Shown here one piece after another: positions 18,493 to 28,869 of a DNA stretch of 64,000 nucleotides (positions are counted from its first letter, which is position 1; each line of letters starts with the position of its first letter). The notes under the pieces were generated by a model. It saw nothing but the letters and a program-made list of their open reading frames with translations, had not been told where the DNA came from and did no database searches. The stretch spans positions 1 to 64,000 of the forward strand of contig NZ_UFQQ01000003.1 of the NCBI RefSeq assembly GCF_900218015.1, written 5' to 3'. Origin of the DNA: Rhodopseudomonas pentothenatexigens. GTDB taxonomy: Bacteria > Pseudomonadota > Alphaproteobacteria > Rhizobiales > Xanthobacteraceae. The position numbers were made by a program, and so were the translations under genes.

Positions 18493-19563
18493 GTGTCCTG
18501 CGTGGCGGCAAGAGCCAAGTCGTCGAAGACCAAATCCGCCGCGCCGATCGAGCCGATGGAGGCGCGGTCGGTCGATGCGATCCCGACCGGATCGGAGTGG
18601 CAGTACGAGCCGAAATGGGACGGCTTCCGTTGTCTGCTGGTGCGGAACGGCGATGATGTCGCGCTGTGGTCGAAGTCGGGTGAAGACCTCACCCGCTACT
18701 TCCCCGAACTTGTTGCAGCGGCGCTGAAGCTGAAGGCCGAGCGCTTCGTACTCGACGGTGAGATCGTCGTGCCGCAGGAGCGGACATTCTCGTTCGACGA
18801 CCTGTTGCAGCGGATTCACCCTGCGGCCAGCCGCGTGAAGAAGCTGGCCACCGAAACGCCGGCGATGCTGATCGTGTTCGATCTGCTCGCCGGCCCGCGC
18901 GACGACCGGCTCGCGGCTGCGCCGCTGGGGGAGCGGCGCGAGGCGCTCGAAGCTTTCGCCGAGGCGCAGTTCAAGGGCCATCCGACGTTCCGGCTGTCGC
19001 CGGTCACCACCAGCGACAAGCAGGCCGCGAACTGGCTGGCGCAGGCCGGTGGCGGCTCCGACGGCGTGATCGCCAAGCGCCGCGATCTCGCTTACCAGTC
19101 CGGCAATCGCGACGGCATGCAGAAGATCAAGAAATTCCGCAGCGCCGATTGCGTGGTCGGCGGCTTCCGCTACGGCAGCGCGCCGCTCGGCGGCCGTAAG
19201 GTGGTCGGCTCACTGCTGCTCGGGCTCTACGATAAAGCCGGCCTGCTGCATCACGTCGGCTTCACCTCGGCGCTGAAACGTGCCGAGAAACCGGCGCTGA
19301 CCGACAAGCTCGAAGAGTTGCCCGGTGAAGGCTTCACCGGCAATGCGCCGGGCGGTCCGAGCCGGTGGTCGACGGCGCGATCGGCGGAGTGGCAGCCGCT
19401 TGCCCCGAAGCTGGTGGTCGAAATCTGCTACGATCATTTCAGCGGCGAACGGTTTCGCCACGGCACCAGCCTGCTGCGCTGGCGCCCCGACAAGGCGCCG
19501 CGGCAATGCACGATGGATCAGCTCGAGCAGAAGCAGGTCGATCCGATCAAGCTGCTGGCGTGA
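18493..19563 (+). CDS. ATP-dependent DNA ligase, LigC type
   Basis: Stand-alone ATP-dependent DNA ligase of 356 residues. The adenylation motif YEPKWDGFRCLL carries the lysine that is adenylated; VLDGEIV (motif III), SDGVIAKRRDLAYQSG (IV-like) and KIKKFRSADCVVGGF (V) follow, then an OB domain with LRWRPDKAPRQC. It lacks the polymerase and phosphoesterase modules of LigD, so it resembles LigC used in end joining or ribonucleotide repair. No Ku gene is in the window. Starts are GTG at 18493 or 18502; the first lies just beyond the trxA terminator. Confidence 0.85.
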   Translation: MSCVAARAKSSKTKSAAPIEPMEARSVDAIPTGSEWQYEPKWDGFRCLLVRNGDDVALWSKSGEDLTRYFPELVAAALKLKAERFVLDGEIVVPQERTFSFDDLLQRIHPAASRVKKLATETPAMLIVFDLLAGPRDDRLAAAPLGERREALEAFAEAQFKGHPTFRLSPVTTSDKQAANWLAQAGGGSDGVIAKRRDLAYQSGNRDGMQKIKKFRSADCVVGGFRYGSAPLGGRKVVGSLLLGLYDKAGLLHHVGFTSALKRAEKPALTDKLEELPGEGFTGNAPGGPSRWSTARSAEWQPLAPKLVVEICYDHFSGERFRHGTSLLRWRPDKAPRQCTMDQLEQKQVDPIKLLA

Positions 19564-19572
19564 GCCGAACGA

Positions 19573-20901
19573 TCAGTTCGGCGGTGTGCCGTTGAGGCCC
19601 AGCACGTGGCCGGCGAGATACAAGGACCCGGTGATCAGGATACGCGGCGGCAGTTCGTAGGCCAGCGATGCGATCCGTCGCAGCGCCGCCGGGACGTCGT
19701 CGACAAGCTCGACGCGCAGGCCGAGCGCGCGGCCGGCGTCGGCGAGGCGCTCCGGCGGCATCGCGCCATCGCGGTTCGGGATCGGCACCACGATCAGGTG
19801 ACGCGTCAGCCCGGTGAAGTTGGCGAGGAACGCGGCGGCGTCCTTGTTGGCCATCATCCCGGCGATCAGCACCAGCGGCCGCGACACGCGCTCTTCGAGG
19901 TCGCCGAGCGCGGCGGCGGCGACGCGTCCGCCGTCGGCATTGTGACCGCCGTCGAGCCACAGCTCGCAGCCGGCCGGTGCATCGTCGAGCAGCCTGCCCG
20001 AAGTGATCCGCTGCATCCGTGCCGGCCACTCTGCCGCCTGTAGTCCGGCCTGATAGGCGTTCTGCGGAATCGTGAAGTGCGATTGTGCGCGCAGCGTCGC
20101 GATCGCGAGGCCCGCATTGTCGATCTGATGCCGGCCGAACAATTTCGGCGCGTCGAGGTCGAGCAGGCCGCGTTCGTCCTGATAGGCCAGCCGGCCATGT
20201 TCGAGCTGGACGTGCCATTGCTGGCCGCAGGCGAACAGCGGCGCACGCAGCCGCTTGGCTTCGCGCTCGATCACCTCCATCGCCTCGTCGCGCTGCTCGG
20301 CGACGATCACCGGCGCCCCGCGGCGCAGGATGCCTGCCTTTTCGGCCGCGATGTCGGCGATGGTCGGGCCCAGGAACTCGGTGTGGTCGATGCCGATCGG
20401 CGTCAGCACGCAAGCGAGCGGTTGCTCGATCACGTTGGTGGCGTCGAGCCGGCCGCCGAGGCCGACTTCGAGCAGCGTGACGTCGGCGGGATGCTGCGCG
20501 AACAGCCACAGCGCGGCGGCGGTCTCGATTTCGAACAGCGTGATCGGCACGCCGGCGTTGACGCGTTCGCAATGCGCCAGCGCCGCCAGCAATTCGTCGT
20601 CACCGACCAGCCGGCCGGCGATCCGGATGGTCTCGTTGACACGGACCAGATGCGGCGAGGTGTAGGCGTGGACCTTCAGTCCTGCGGCTTCCAGAATCGC
20701 GCGCAGGAACGCGACGGTCGAGCCCTTGCCGTTGGTGCCGGCGACATGGATCACCGGCGGGAGCTTGCGCTCAGGATGGCCGAGGGCGGCGAGTAGCCGC
20801 TCGATCCGCCCGAGCGTGAGGTCGATCGCGATCGGATGCAGCCGCGCCAGGCGCGCGCGTAGTTCGCCGAGCGAGGCCGGCGGCGCGGTGCCTTCGCTCA
20901 C
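19573..20901 (-). CDS. folC: Folylpolyglutamate/dihydrofolate synthase FolC
   Basis: Adds glutamate to dihydropteroate and folates. The 442-residue product has the P-loop [51 protein letters not shown] and the ligase motif [10 protein letters not shown]. The start chosen is the GTG overlapping the accD stop (GTGA, 20898-20901); the frame is open to 21063, but that is inside accD. The accD-folC order is common in bacteria. It converges on the ligase gene, with 9 bases between stops. Confidence 0.92.
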   Translation of the reverse strand: MSEGTAPPASLGELRARLARLHPIAIDLTLGRIERLLAALGHPERKLPPVIHVAGTNGKGSTVAFLRAILEAAGLKVHAYTSPHLVRVNETIRIAGRLVGDDELLAALAHCERVNAGVPITLFEIETAAALWLFAQHPADVTLLEVGLGGRLDATNVIEQPLACVLTPIGIDHTEFLGPTIADIAAEKAGILRRGAPVIVAEQRDEAMEVIEREAKRLRAPLFACGQQWHVQLEHGRLAYQDERGLLDLDAPKLFGRHQIDNAGLAIATLRAQSHFTIPQNAYQAGLQAAEWPARMQRITSGRLLDDAPAGCELWLDGGHNADGGRVAAAALGDLEERVSRPLVLIAGMMANKDAAAFLANFTGLTRHLIVVPIPNRDGAMPPERLADAGRALGLRVELVDDVPAALRRIASLAYELPPRILITGSLYLAGHVLGLNGTPPN

Positions 20902-21884
20902 GCCTGCGGCGGGGCCGGCTGGGCCGGCGGCTCGGTCGGCGCCGGAGCCGCGGTCTTCTGTTCGGGGGCTTCGGCCTCCGGCTCGGCCTGGGCGACGGCT
21001 TCGGCCGGTGTCTCGACCGCGGTGGTGACGGTCAGCGCCGGCGACTTGGTCAGCAGCCGGCACAGCCGCGCCAGCGTCGGGCGCAGGTCGTGGCGATGCA
21101 CCACCATGTCGACCATGCCGTGGTCCTTGAGATACTCGGCGCGCTGGAAGCCGTCGGGCAGCTTCTCGCGGATGGTCTGTTCGATCACACGGGCGCCGGC
21201 GAAGCCGATCAGCGCGCCCGGTTCGGCGATGTGGATGTCGCCAAGCATCGCGTAGGACGCGGTGACGCCACCGGTGGTCGGATTGGTCAAGACCACGATG
21301 TAGGGCAGCTTGGCTTCGCGCAGCATCTGCACCGCGACCGTGGTGCGGGGCATCTGCATCAGCGACAGGATGCCTTCCTGCATCCGGGCGCCGCCGGAGG
21401 CCGCGAACATGATGAAGGGCGCGTGCTTTTCGACCGCGAGCTCCATGCCGCGGATGATCGCTTCGCCGGCCGCCATGCCGAGCGAGCCGCCCATGAAGTC
21501 GAAGTCCTGCACCGCGACCACGACCGGCGACGTTTCGAGCTTGCCGAAGCCGACGCGGACCGCGTCATGGGCGCCGGTCTTGGTGCGGGCGTCCTTGATG
21601 CGGTCGGCGTATTTACGTTCGTCGCGGAATTTCAGCGGGTCGGCCACCACTTCGGGCAGCGCGACGTCGTACCAGGTCTCGTTGTCGAAGATCGACTTCA
21701 GGCGTGCCAGCGCGCCCATCCGCATGTGATAGTTGGAGCCGGGGATGACGAACTGGTTCTGCTCGACGTCCTTGTAGAACACGAGCTGCCCGGTATCCGG
21801 ACATTTGATCCAGAGGTTCTCCGGAGTCTCGCGCCGCAGCATGTTGCGGATCTTCGGACGGACGACGTTGGTCAACCAGTTCAT
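20898..21884 (-). CDS. accD: Acetyl-CoA carboxylase carboxyltransferase beta, zinc-less
   Basis: Beta subunit of the carboxyltransferase that makes malonyl-CoA for fatty-acid synthesis. The 328-residue product has the crotonase-like core ([44 protein letters not shown]). The N-terminal zinc ribbon is degenerate: relative to E. coli AccD, Cys28 is kept but the other three ligands are Thr31, Ile47 and Ser50 (IKCPDTGQ, then [11 protein letters not shown]). The C-terminal about 40 residues are a Pro/Ala/Glu tail that looks disordered. It overlaps folC by four bases. Confidence 0.93.
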   Translation of the reverse strand: MNWLTNVVRPKIRNMLRRETPENLWIKCPDTGQLVFYKDVEQNQFVIPGSNYHMRMGALARLKSIFDNETWYDVALPEVVADPLKFRDERKYADRIKDARTKTGAHDAVRVGFGKLETSPVVVAVQDFDFMGGSLGMAAGEAIIRGMELAVEKHAPFIMFAASGGARMQEGILSLMQMPRTTVAVQMLREAKLPYIVVLTNPTTGGVTASYAMLGDIHIAEPGALIGFAGARVIEQTIREKLPDGFQRAEYLKDHGMVDMVVHRHDLRPTLARLCRLLTKSPALTVTTAVETPAEAVAQAEPEAEAPEQKTAAPAPTEPPAQPAPPQA

Positions 21885-21993
21885 GACGTGCTCCGCGCGT
21901 CGCCCGACGAGGCGCCGCCTGGGTTCATGGCATTGTCAGGATATGGCGGCGGGGCACGGCCCCGTCCAGACCATCGTCCTGGTTCGATTGCTG

Positions 21994-22830
21994 CTATTCC
22001 GCAGCCTGTTTCGCACCGCGAACGCCGGCCGCCAGCGAGGCGACCAGATCCGCCACCGCGCCGACCGTGGCCCTGGTGGCGCGGCCCTCGGAGTCGAGGC
22101 TGGCCTTGAGCGCATCGATCAGAGCCGAGCCCACCACCGCGCCGTTCGCCTGCGCGGCGATCGCCTGCGCCGCATCCGGCGTGCGGATGCCGAAGCCGAC
22201 GCAGACCGGCAGGTTGGTGTGACGTTTGATCCGCTGCACCGCGGCACCAACCGCCGAGGCGTCCGCCGCGGCCGATCCGGTGATGCCGGTGATCGAGACG
22301 TAATAGACGAAGCCCGAAGTATTGGCGAGCACCGCCGGCAACCGCTTTTCGTCGGTGGTCGGGGTGGCGAGGCGGATGAAATTGAGCCCGGCCTTCATCG
22401 CCGGCAGGCACAGCTCTTCGTCCTCTTCGGGCGGCAGATCGACGATGATCAGGCCGTCGACACCGGCCTGCTTGGCGTCGGCCAGGAAGGCATCGACGCC
22501 GTAGATGTAGATCGGGTTGTAGTACCCCATCAGTACGATCGGCGTGGCGTTGTCGGTGGCGCGGAAGTCGCGGACCAACCCCAACGTCTTCTTCAGCGTG
22601 GTGCCGGCCTTCAGGGCGCGCAGGCCGGCGGCCTGGATCGCCGGACCGTCCGCCATCGGATCGGTGAACGGCATGCCGACTTCGATCACGTCGGCGCCTG
22701 CGGCCGGCAGCGCTTTGAGGATCTGCAGCGAGGTGTCGAGATCGGGATCGCCCGCCATCACGAAGGTAACGAGCGCGGGACGGCCCTGCTGCTTCAGCTC
22801 GGTGAAGCGTGTGTCGATGCGGGTGGTCAT
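21994..22830 (-). CDS. trpA: Tryptophan synthase alpha chain
   Basis: Cleaves indole-3-glycerol phosphate and channels indole to TrpB. The 278-residue TIM-barrel protein has [19 protein letters not shown] with the catalytic Glu, the catalytic Asp in [10 protein letters not shown], the GITG loop and the phosphate-binding [12 protein letters not shown]. The ATG shares a base with the trpB stop (TGATG at 22828-22832), so the pair is coupled; the frame runs upstream within trpB without family resemblance. Confidence 0.95.
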   Translation of the reverse strand: MTTRIDTRFTELKQQGRPALVTFVMAGDPDLDTSLQILKALPAAGADVIEVGMPFTDPMADGPAIQAAGLRALKAGTTLKKTLGLVRDFRATDNATPIVLMGYYNPIYIYGVDAFLADAKQAGVDGLIIVDLPPEEDEELCLPAMKAGLNFIRLATPTTDEKRLPAVLANTSGFVYYVSITGITGSAAADASAVGAAVQRIKRHTNLPVCVGFGIRTPDAAQAIAAQANGAVVGSALIDALKASLDSEGRATRATVGAVADLVASLAAGVRGAKQAAE

Positions 22831-24044
22831 CAGAACTTGCCCCCGAGATGTTCGGCGACCGAGGCGAGATCCTTGTCGCCGCGGCCGGACATGTTGACGA
22901 CCATCAGGTGATCCTTCGGCAGCTTCGGCGCGAGGTCGGCGACCTTGGCGAGCGCGTGGCTCGGCTCCAGCGCCGGGATGATGCCTTCGAGCCGGCAGCA
23001 CAGCTTGAACGCGTCGAGCGCTTCGGTGTCGGTGGCGGACAGGAAATTGACGCGTCCGACGTCATGCAACCAGGAGTGCTCCGGCCCGACGCCCGGATAG
23101 TCGAGGCCGGCGGAGATCGAATGCGCTTCCTCGATCTGGCCGTCCGCATCCATCAGCAGATAGGTGCGATTGCCGTGCAGCACGCCGGGCTTGCCGCCGG
23201 CAATCGAGGCCGCGTGCAGCTTGTCGAGCCCGTGGCCGGCGGCTTCGACGCCGTAGATCGCCACGCCCGGATCGTCGAGGAACGGATGGAACAGGCCCAT
23301 CGCGTTGGAGCCGCCGCCGATGCAGGCGACCAGGGAGTCGGGCAGGCGCCCTTCGGCCTGCATGATCTGCTCGCGAACTTCCTGACCGATCACCGCCTGA
23401 AAGTCGCGCACCATCATCGGATAGGGGTGCGGGCCCGCCACGGTGCCGATGCAGTAGAAGGTGTCGTGGACGTTGGTGACCCAGTCACGCAGCGCCTCGT
23501 TCATCGCGTCCTTCAGCGTGTTGGCGCCGGAGGTGACCGGGCGGACTTCGGCGCCGAGCGCCTTCATCCGCAGCACGTTGGGCTGCTGGCGTTCGACGTC
23601 GACCGCGCCCATGAACACCACGCATTGGAGACCGAACTTGGCGCACATCGTCGCGGTGGCGACGCCGTGCATGCCGGCGCCGGTCTCGGCGATCACCCGC
23701 GGCTTGCCCATCCGCTTGGCCAGCATGATCTGGCCGAGCACGTTGTTCACCTTGTGGGCGCCGGTGTGGTTGAGGTCTTCCCGCTTGAAGTAGATCTTGG
23801 CGCCGCCGAAATGCTCGGTCAGCCGCTCGGCGAAATACAGCGCCGAGGGACGTCCGACATAGTGCTTGAGATGGCCGTCCATCTCGGCGCGGAACGCCGG
23901 GTCGACCTTGGCTTCCGCATAGGCCTTTTCCAGGTCGAGGATCAGCGGCATCAGCGTCTCGGCGACGAAGCGGCCGCCATAGATGCCGAAGTGCCCGCGC
24001 TCGTCGGGGCCGGACCGGAAGGAATTCGGCAAAGCTTGGTTCAT
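22830..24044 (-). CDS. trpB: Tryptophan synthase beta chain
   Basis: PLP enzyme joining indole and serine. The 404-residue product shows the PLP-lysine segment [27 protein letters not shown], the phosphate-binding GGGSNAMG and a [10 protein letters not shown] segment. Length matches the family. It lies 13 bases after trpF and overlaps trpA by one base, forming trpF-trpB-trpA, the common alphaproteobacterial order in which trpE, D and C lie elsewhere. Confidence 0.96.
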   Translation of the reverse strand: MNQALPNSFRSGPDERGHFGIYGGRFVAETLMPLILDLEKAYAEAKVDPAFRAEMDGHLKHYVGRPSALYFAERLTEHFGGAKIYFKREDLNHTGAHKVNNVLGQIMLAKRMGKPRVIAETGAGMHGVATATMCAKFGLQCVVFMGAVDVERQQPNVLRMKALGAEVRPVTSGANTLKDAMNEALRDWVTNVHDTFYCIGTVAGPHPYPMMVRDFQAVIGQEVREQIMQAEGRLPDSLVACIGGGSNAMGLFHPFLDDPGVAIYGVEAAGHGLDKLHAASIAGGKPGVLHGNRTYLLMDADGQIEEAHSISAGLDYPGVGPEHSWLHDVGRVNFLSATDTEALDAFKLCCRLEGIIPALEPSHALAKVADLAPKLPKDHLMVVNMSGRGDKDLASVAEHLGGKF

Positions 24045-24057
24045 GTGAGCTCTTCGG

Positions 24058-24699
24058 TTAGGCCGCGCGGGCGGCGCGGATGAAGTCGCGGATCAGGTCC
24101 GGGTCCTTCTCACCGGGTGAGGTTTCAACCCCCGACGAGACGTCGACGCCCTGCGCCCGCGTCACCCGCAGCGCTTCGGCGACATTGTCGGCGTTGATCC
24201 CACCGGAGACCAGGAAGGGAAGTTTGAGATCGACGCCATCGAGCAGCTTCCAGTCGAACGCGGTGCCGAGCCCGCCGGGGCGGGTGGCGTCCTTCGGCGG
24301 CCGCGCGTCGAACAGGATGCGGTCCGCTACCCCCGCGTAGTCCGGCAGCACCGAAAGATCTTCGGGGCTCGCCACCGCAATCGCCTTCATCACCGGCAGG
24401 CCATAGATCCGCTTGATCGAACGCACCCGCTCCGGGCTCTCGCTGCCGTGGAATTGCAGCCAGTTCGGCCGAAGCTGCTCGACGATGGCGTCGAGCAGGT
24501 CGTCGTCGGCATCGACGGCGAGCGCGACCTTGGCGGCGCGGCTGCGGACTTGACGGCCGAGCGCATCGGCGAAGTCGATGTCGAGATGGCGAGGGGAAGC
24601 AGGAAAGAACACGAAGCCGACCATGTCGGCGCCGGCTTCGACCGCTGCTTCCAGCGTGTCGGCGGTCGTCAGACCGCAGATTTTGACAATTGTGGACAT
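24058..24699 (-). CDS. trpF: Phosphoribosylanthranilate isomerase
   Basis: Third-branch enzyme of tryptophan synthesis (PRA to CdRP). The 213-residue TIM barrel begins [17 protein letters not shown] with the catalytic Cys in KICGL, followed by [24 protein letters not shown], the catalytic Asp segment ILFDARPP and the C-terminal [13 protein letters not shown]. The frame is open upstream to 24939, but the family start is clear. It heads trpFBA, 58 bases after the lapA-like gene. Confidence 0.95.
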   Translation of the reverse strand: MSTIVKICGLTTADTLEAAVEAGADMVGFVFFPASPRHLDIDFADALGRQVRSRAAKVALAVDADDDLLDAIVEQLRPNWLQFHGSESPERVRSIKRIYGLPVMKAIAVASPEDLSVLPDYAGVADRILFDARPPKDATRPGGLGTAFDWKLLDGVDLKLPFLVSGGINADNVAEALRVTRAQGVDVSSGVETSPGEKDPDLIRDFIRAARAA

Positions 24700-24757
24700 G
24701 GCTTTGCGCTGAGTCTGGGTTGCCGGCGCGCCACCGCGCCGCAGAGAATGCGCAGTC

Positions 24758-25144
24758 TTACAACGCGGCGCGGGACTTGTCGCGCCCGGCGCTGGTGGAA
24801 CCGCTCTCGAGCAGCAGCCGGCGGGGCTCGCTCTGCGCCGGCGTCGCGATGCTGGCGCGCAGGCTGGCGAGCTGCGCCTGGGCCTCGATCGCTTCGGCCT
24901 GGTGCCGGCGGGCGGCGCGACGCCAGCGCCGCTGCCCAAACCAGGTCGCGATACCGCCGACGATCACGCCGATGATCGCGACGGCGATGATCACCACGAA
25001 CAGCGGCAGCCGGATATGGCCGAGCGGGCTGGTGGGATCGAGCGGGTCGAACGAGACGTCGACCAGATGGCGGTTGGCGACCGCGAATACCACGAGGATC
25101 AGACCGAGCGGGATCAGCACCAGGGCCGTCAGGAATTTCTGCAT
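24758..25144 (-). CDS. LapA-family (DUF1049) membrane protein
   Basis: Small inner-membrane protein of 128 residues. There are two hydrophobic helices (about residues 3-22 and 47-68), a short periplasmic loop containing SFDPLDPTSPLGHIRLPL, the hallmark of the LapA/YciS domain, and a charged cytoplasmic tail with Ala/Glu-rich, possibly coiled-coil sequence. In E. coli the family works with LapB in controlling LpxC turnover; here lapB is not adjacent, so the role is open. It sits 36 bases downstream of ihfB. Confidence 0.8.
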   Translation of the reverse strand: MQKFLTALVLIPLGLILVVFAVANRHLVDVSFDPLDPTSPLGHIRLPLFVVIIAVAIIGVIVGGIATWFGQRRWRRAARRHQAEAIEAQAQLASLRASIATPAQSEPRRLLLESGSTSAGRDKSRAAL

Positions 25145-25180
25145 GTCATTCGCTCGCCTTGCCCGGCAATGGGCGTCGCG

Positions 25181-25495
25181 CTACGCGGTGTCGGTGGTCG
25201 GGGCTGCGTCGCCGCTGTCGCGGTTCAGCCGCTCACGCATTTCCTTGCCGGTCTTGAAAAATGGCACGGTCTTCTGCTCGACCGGCACATGGGCCCCGGT
25301 GCGCGGATTGCGCCCGGCTCGCGCCGGCCGATGCTTCACCGAGAAGGCGCCAAAGCCGCGAAGCTCGACCCGGTCCCCGCGCGCCAATGCTTCGACGATC
25401 TCGTCGAGGATCGCGTTGACGATATTCTCGACGTCCCGCTGATACAGGTGCGGGTTGTGCTCGGCGATACGCTGAACGAGTTCGGATTTGATCAT
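25181..25495 (-). CDS. ihfB: Integration host factor beta subunit
   Basis: DNA-bending HU/IHF family protein, 104 residues. It starts [17 protein letters not shown] as IhfB proteins do, carries [21 protein letters not shown] with the intercalating-Pro arm, and ends with a short Asp/Ala/Thr tail beyond the usual 94 residues. It lies downstream of rpsA and sppA, keeping the widespread rpsA...ihfB neighbourhood. About 165 bases separate it from sppA. Confidence 0.94.
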   Translation of the reverse strand: MIKSELVQRIAEHNPHLYQRDVENIVNAILDEIVEALARGDRVELRGFGAFSVKHRPARAGRNPRTGAHVPVEQKTVPFFKTGKEMRERLNRDSGDAAPTTDTA

Positions 25496-25660
25496 CGAGG
25501 ATGTGGTCCGTGCGTGCGGACCGCCATTTCCGTGAAAATGCTGTGAACTGTCAAGACGCTAAATCGATCAGCCGCTCCCGGGACAGGCGCCAAATCGACA
25601 TCATCGAGCCCGCTTTCAGGGCTCCGATACCGTACGCGACTGCACGCCCGGCGGGCACAA

Positions 25661-26641
25661 TCACTGACCGGCGGAGGGCGCCCACAACGCCAGCATGCCG
25701 TCGAGGCCGAGCCGCTCGACCGATTGCATCGCGCCGCTCTGTTCGAGGCGACGCGCGATCGCGCCAAGGCCCGCAGCGTCGAAAGCGACTGACGCCGCGG
25801 CGCGCAGGAAGGTGAGGTCGCCGAACTGCGGTGCCAGCTTGTAGTCGCGCACCGGCAGACCGGATTTGACGTTCTTCGCCTTCTCCAGCCAGGCGATTGC
25901 GGTCTTCTCGTCGCCGAGCTGGTCGATCAGTTTCAGCCCGACGGCCTGGCGGCCGGTGAACACCCGGCCGTCGGCCACGACGTTGAGCTGATCATCGGTC
26001 ATCTTGCGGCTCTGCTGCACCACGCCGCGGAACCAGGCGTAAGAATCCTTCACCAATGCCTCGATAGCGGCGCGCGCCTCCGGGCTGGTCGGCTCGAAGC
26101 CGTTCGGGGCGGCCTTCAGCGGTGACGATTTCACTTCCTCGACCTTGACGCCGACGGTCTTCAGCAGTTCCGAGACGTTGGGATACTGGAACAGCACGCC
26201 GATCGAACCGACCAGCGAGGTCTGCTGCGCGACGATGTGCTCCGAGGCGAGGGCGGCGATGTAGCCGCCGGAAGCCGCGAGCCCTTCGACCACCACCACC
26301 ATCGGCTTCTTTGCCTTCAGCCGGACCAGCGCGTCGTGCAATTCTTCGGAGCCCGCGGTGGTGCCGCCGGGCGAATTGATGTGCACGATCACGGCCGCAT
26401 AGGAAGACTTGCCGAGCCGGTCGAGCGCTTGGACACGCTCGTCATTGCTGCGGATCAGGCCCTCGATCTTGATGCGCGCGATCGAGCCGGTCGTCGTGAG
26501 CGCGGTGCGGCCGGCTGGAGATACCATCGCGCCGACCGCCAGCACGGCGACGATCGCGACCAGGACGGCCGCCACGCGCCAGAACGTCAGCTTCCTGCGC
26601 ATCCGGCGGCGATCGACGATCACATCGGCATCCAGCGACAT
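25661..26641 (-). CDS. sppA: Signal peptide peptidase SppA (S49)
   Basis: Membrane-anchored serine protease that degrades leader peptides and membrane proteins. The 326-residue short-form SppA has one N-terminal membrane helix (residues about 20-43: FWRVAAVLVAIVAVLAV), the nucleophile serine in EGLAASGGYIAAL and the general-base lysine in SSPLKAAPNG. It is the half-length type, unlike the roughly 620-residue E. coli tandem form. The ATG is preceded by CGGAGAA. AT-rich sequence upstream (about 26700-26750) may hold its promoter. Confidence 0.92.
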   Translation of the reverse strand: MSLDADVIVDRRRMRRKLTFWRVAAVLVAIVAVLAVGAMVSPAGRTALTTTGSIARIKIEGLIRSNDERVQALDRLGKSSYAAVIVHINSPGGTTAGSEELHDALVRLKAKKPMVVVVEGLAASGGYIAALASEHIVAQQTSLVGSIGVLFQYPNVSELLKTVGVKVEEVKSSPLKAAPNGFEPTSPEARAAIEALVKDSYAWFRGVVQQSRKMTDDQLNVVADGRVFTGRQAVGLKLIDQLGDEKTAIAWLEKAKNVKSGLPVRDYKLAPQFGDLTFLRAAASVAFDAAGLGAIARRLEQSGAMQSVERLGLDGMLALWAPSAGQ

Positions 26642-26815
26642 CAGCGGTTCTCCGGTCGGCGGCTATCGTTTCGGTTGTCAGACGAGATCGTTGACGTCCC
26701 GTGAGCGAAATACATCAATTGCAATCCAATATGAAGAAAACATGGTTCGTTTCGCGCCCCGTGCGCGGGGCCGCGACCGCATGGCGTTGTCGCCGCGCGT
26801 CAGATGTCACGCCAC

Positions 26816-26846
26816 TAAAAAGGGCCCCGGCAATGCCGGAGCCCTT
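26816..26846 (-). terminator. Rho-independent terminator after rpsA
   Basis: Read leftward: AAGGGCTCCGGC, loop ATT, GCCGGGGCCCTT, a 12-bp stem with one A-C mismatch, then TTTTTAG. It lies about 25 bases beyond the rpsA stop and separates rpsA from sppA. Confidence 0.88.
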
Positions 26847-26871
26847 GATGTCGTGAAGCTAAGCTCGAGGC

Positions 26872-28569
26872 TTACTTGTCGCGCTGCTTGAGCGCGGTAC
26901 CGAGAATGTCGCCCAGCGTCGCGCCCGAATCGGACGAGCCGTACTGCGCGATAGCTTCCTTCTCCTCGGCCACTTCCAGCGCCTTGATCGACACCTGGAC
27001 CTTGCGGGCCTTCTTGTCGAACTGGATGACGCGGGCGTCGACCTTTTCACCGACCGCGAAGCGATCGCTGCGCTGGTCGTTGCGGTCGCGCGCCAGCTCC
27101 GAGCGCTTGATGAAGGTGGTGAAGTCGGTGCCGGAGATCTGCACGTCGATGCCCGATTCCTTCACGTCGAGCACTTCGCAGGTCACGACCGCACCCTTCT
27201 TGACGTCGCCCGGCTCGGCGAAGGGGTCGCCTTCGAGCTGCTTGACGCCGAGCGAGATGCGCTCCTTTTCGACGTCCACGTCGAGCACCACGGCCTTGAC
27301 CATGTCGCCCTTCTTGAAGTTGTCGATCACCTGCTCGCCCGGCAGCTTCCAGTCGAGATCCGACAGGTGGACCATGCCGTCGACGTCGCCGTCGAGACCC
27401 AGGAACAGACCGAACTCGGTCTTGTTCTTGACCTCGCCCTCGACGGTCGAACCGACCGGATGCTTCTCGACGAACACTTCCCACGGATTGCGCATGGTCT
27501 GCTTGAGACCGAGCGAGATGCGGCGCTTGACCGAATCGACTTCGAGCACCTGCACTTCGACTTCCTGAGAGGTCGAAACGATCTTGCCGGGGTGCATGTT
27601 CTTCTTGGTCCACGACATCTCGGAGACGTGGATCAGGCCTTCGATGCCCGGCTCGAGCTCGACGAACGCACCGTAGTCGGTGATGTTGGTGACGCGGCCG
27701 GTGAAGCGCGCGTTCAGCGGATACTTGGCCTCGATGCCCTGCCACGGATCGTCCAGCAGCTGCTTCATGCCGAGCGAGATGCGGTGGGTCTCGTGGTTGA
27801 TCTTGATGATCTTGACCTTGACGGTCTGGCCGATGGTCAGCACCTCGGTCGGGTGATTGACCCGGCGCCAGGCGATATCGGTGACGTGCAGCAGGCCGTC
27901 GATGCCGCCGAGGTCGACGAACGCACCGTAATCGGTGATGTTCTTGACCACGCCGTCGATCACCTGACCCTCTTCGAGGTTCTGCACCAGCTCCTGGCGC
28001 TGCTCGGCGCGGGTCTCTTCGAGAACCGTGCGGCGCGACACCACGATGTTGCCGCGGCGACGATCCATCTTGAGGATCTGGAACGGCTGCGAGTTGTTCA
28101 TCAGCGGCGCCACGTCGCGGATCGGACGGATGTCGACTTGGCTGCGCGGCAGGAACGCCACGGCGCCGTCGAGGTCGACCGTGAAGCCACCCTTGACCTG
28201 GTTGAAGATGACGCCGAACACCTTTTCGTTGGCGTTGAACGCCTTCTCGAGCTTGCCCCAGCTCTCTTCGCGGCGCGCCTTGTCGCGCGACAGCACGGCT
28301 TCGCCGAGGGCATTCTCGATCCGGTCGAGGAACACCTCGACGGTATCGCCGACCTTGATCTCGTTGTCGCGGCCGGGACCGGCGAATTCGCGCAGCGGCA
28401 CGCGGCCTTCGGTCTTCAGGCCGACGTCGATGACGGCCATGTCCTTCTCGATCGCGACCACCTTGCCCTTGATAACCGAGCTTTCCTGCAGGTTACCGCC
28501 GGCGAAGGATTCGTCGAGCATCGCGGCAAAATCGTCGCGGGTCGGGTTGTAAGTGTCAGTCGAAGCCAT
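26872..28569 (-). CDS. rpsA: 30S ribosomal protein S1
   Basis: RNA-binding ribosomal protein that captures mRNA for initiation. The 565-residue product consists of six S1 (OB) repeats, recognisable by recurring ITDYGAFVDLGGIDGLLHV and ITDYGAFVELEPGIEGLIHV-type cores. It starts MASTDTYNPTRDDF at 28569 with GGAGAAC upstream; a longer frame to 28848 is not family-like. It follows cmk, as in most proteobacteria, and is closed by the terminator at 26816-26846. Confidence 0.96.
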   Translation of the reverse strand: MASTDTYNPTRDDFAAMLDESFAGGNLQESSVIKGKVVAIEKDMAVIDVGLKTEGRVPLREFAGPGRDNEIKVGDTVEVFLDRIENALGEAVLSRDKARREESWGKLEKAFNANEKVFGVIFNQVKGGFTVDLDGAVAFLPRSQVDIRPIRDVAPLMNNSQPFQILKMDRRRGNIVVSRRTVLEETRAEQRQELVQNLEEGQVIDGVVKNITDYGAFVDLGGIDGLLHVTDIAWRRVNHPTEVLTIGQTVKVKIIKINHETHRISLGMKQLLDDPWQGIEAKYPLNARFTGRVTNITDYGAFVELEPGIEGLIHVSEMSWTKKNMHPGKIVSTSQEVEVQVLEVDSVKRRISLGLKQTMRNPWEVFVEKHPVGSTVEGEVKNKTEFGLFLGLDGDVDGMVHLSDLDWKLPGEQVIDNFKKGDMVKAVVLDVDVEKERISLGVKQLEGDPFAEPGDVKKGAVVTCEVLDVKESGIDVQISGTDFTTFIKRSELARDRNDQRSDRFAVGEKVDARVIQFDKKARKVQVSIKALEVAEEKEAIAQYGSSDSGATLGDILGTALKQRDK

Positions 28570-28869
28570 TTGTTCTCCAGATGCGGATGTCGCCGGCAGT
28601 TCGGTTGAGGGCCGTCTCGCGCGCACAGTGTCAGGGGTCCGCGAACTTGACGACCGCCCTGCACATCGGTGCGGAGCGGGCCGGCAGCATGCCTGCACGG
28701 TCGAGACGTTGATCCGCGGTGAGGCGGATCGCAGATTGGGGCATTCCAGCAGAACGTCCGGCGGCGAAAGGCGCGACGAATCCGATACGGATCTCGCGGT
28801 CTTCATCCGGCCATCGCGGCGGTGGCGGCGGAGCGGGCGAACCTCCAATGACGGCGTCGGTTTGGTCGA
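28570..28869 (-). other. 300-bp cmk-rpsA spacer (rpsA leader)
   Basis: No gene is supported. The rpsA frame runs open through this spacer, but the peptide is Arg/Ser-rich and unlike S1. It probably holds an rpsA promoter and a long 5' leader, which fits S1 genes that autoregulate through the leader; no specific site was recognised. Confidence 0.4.

Noticed and set aside
28570-28848. N-terminal extension of ribosomal protein S1
   Set aside because: The extra 93 residues are unlike S1, and the ATG at 28569 has a good ribosome site and the conserved start.
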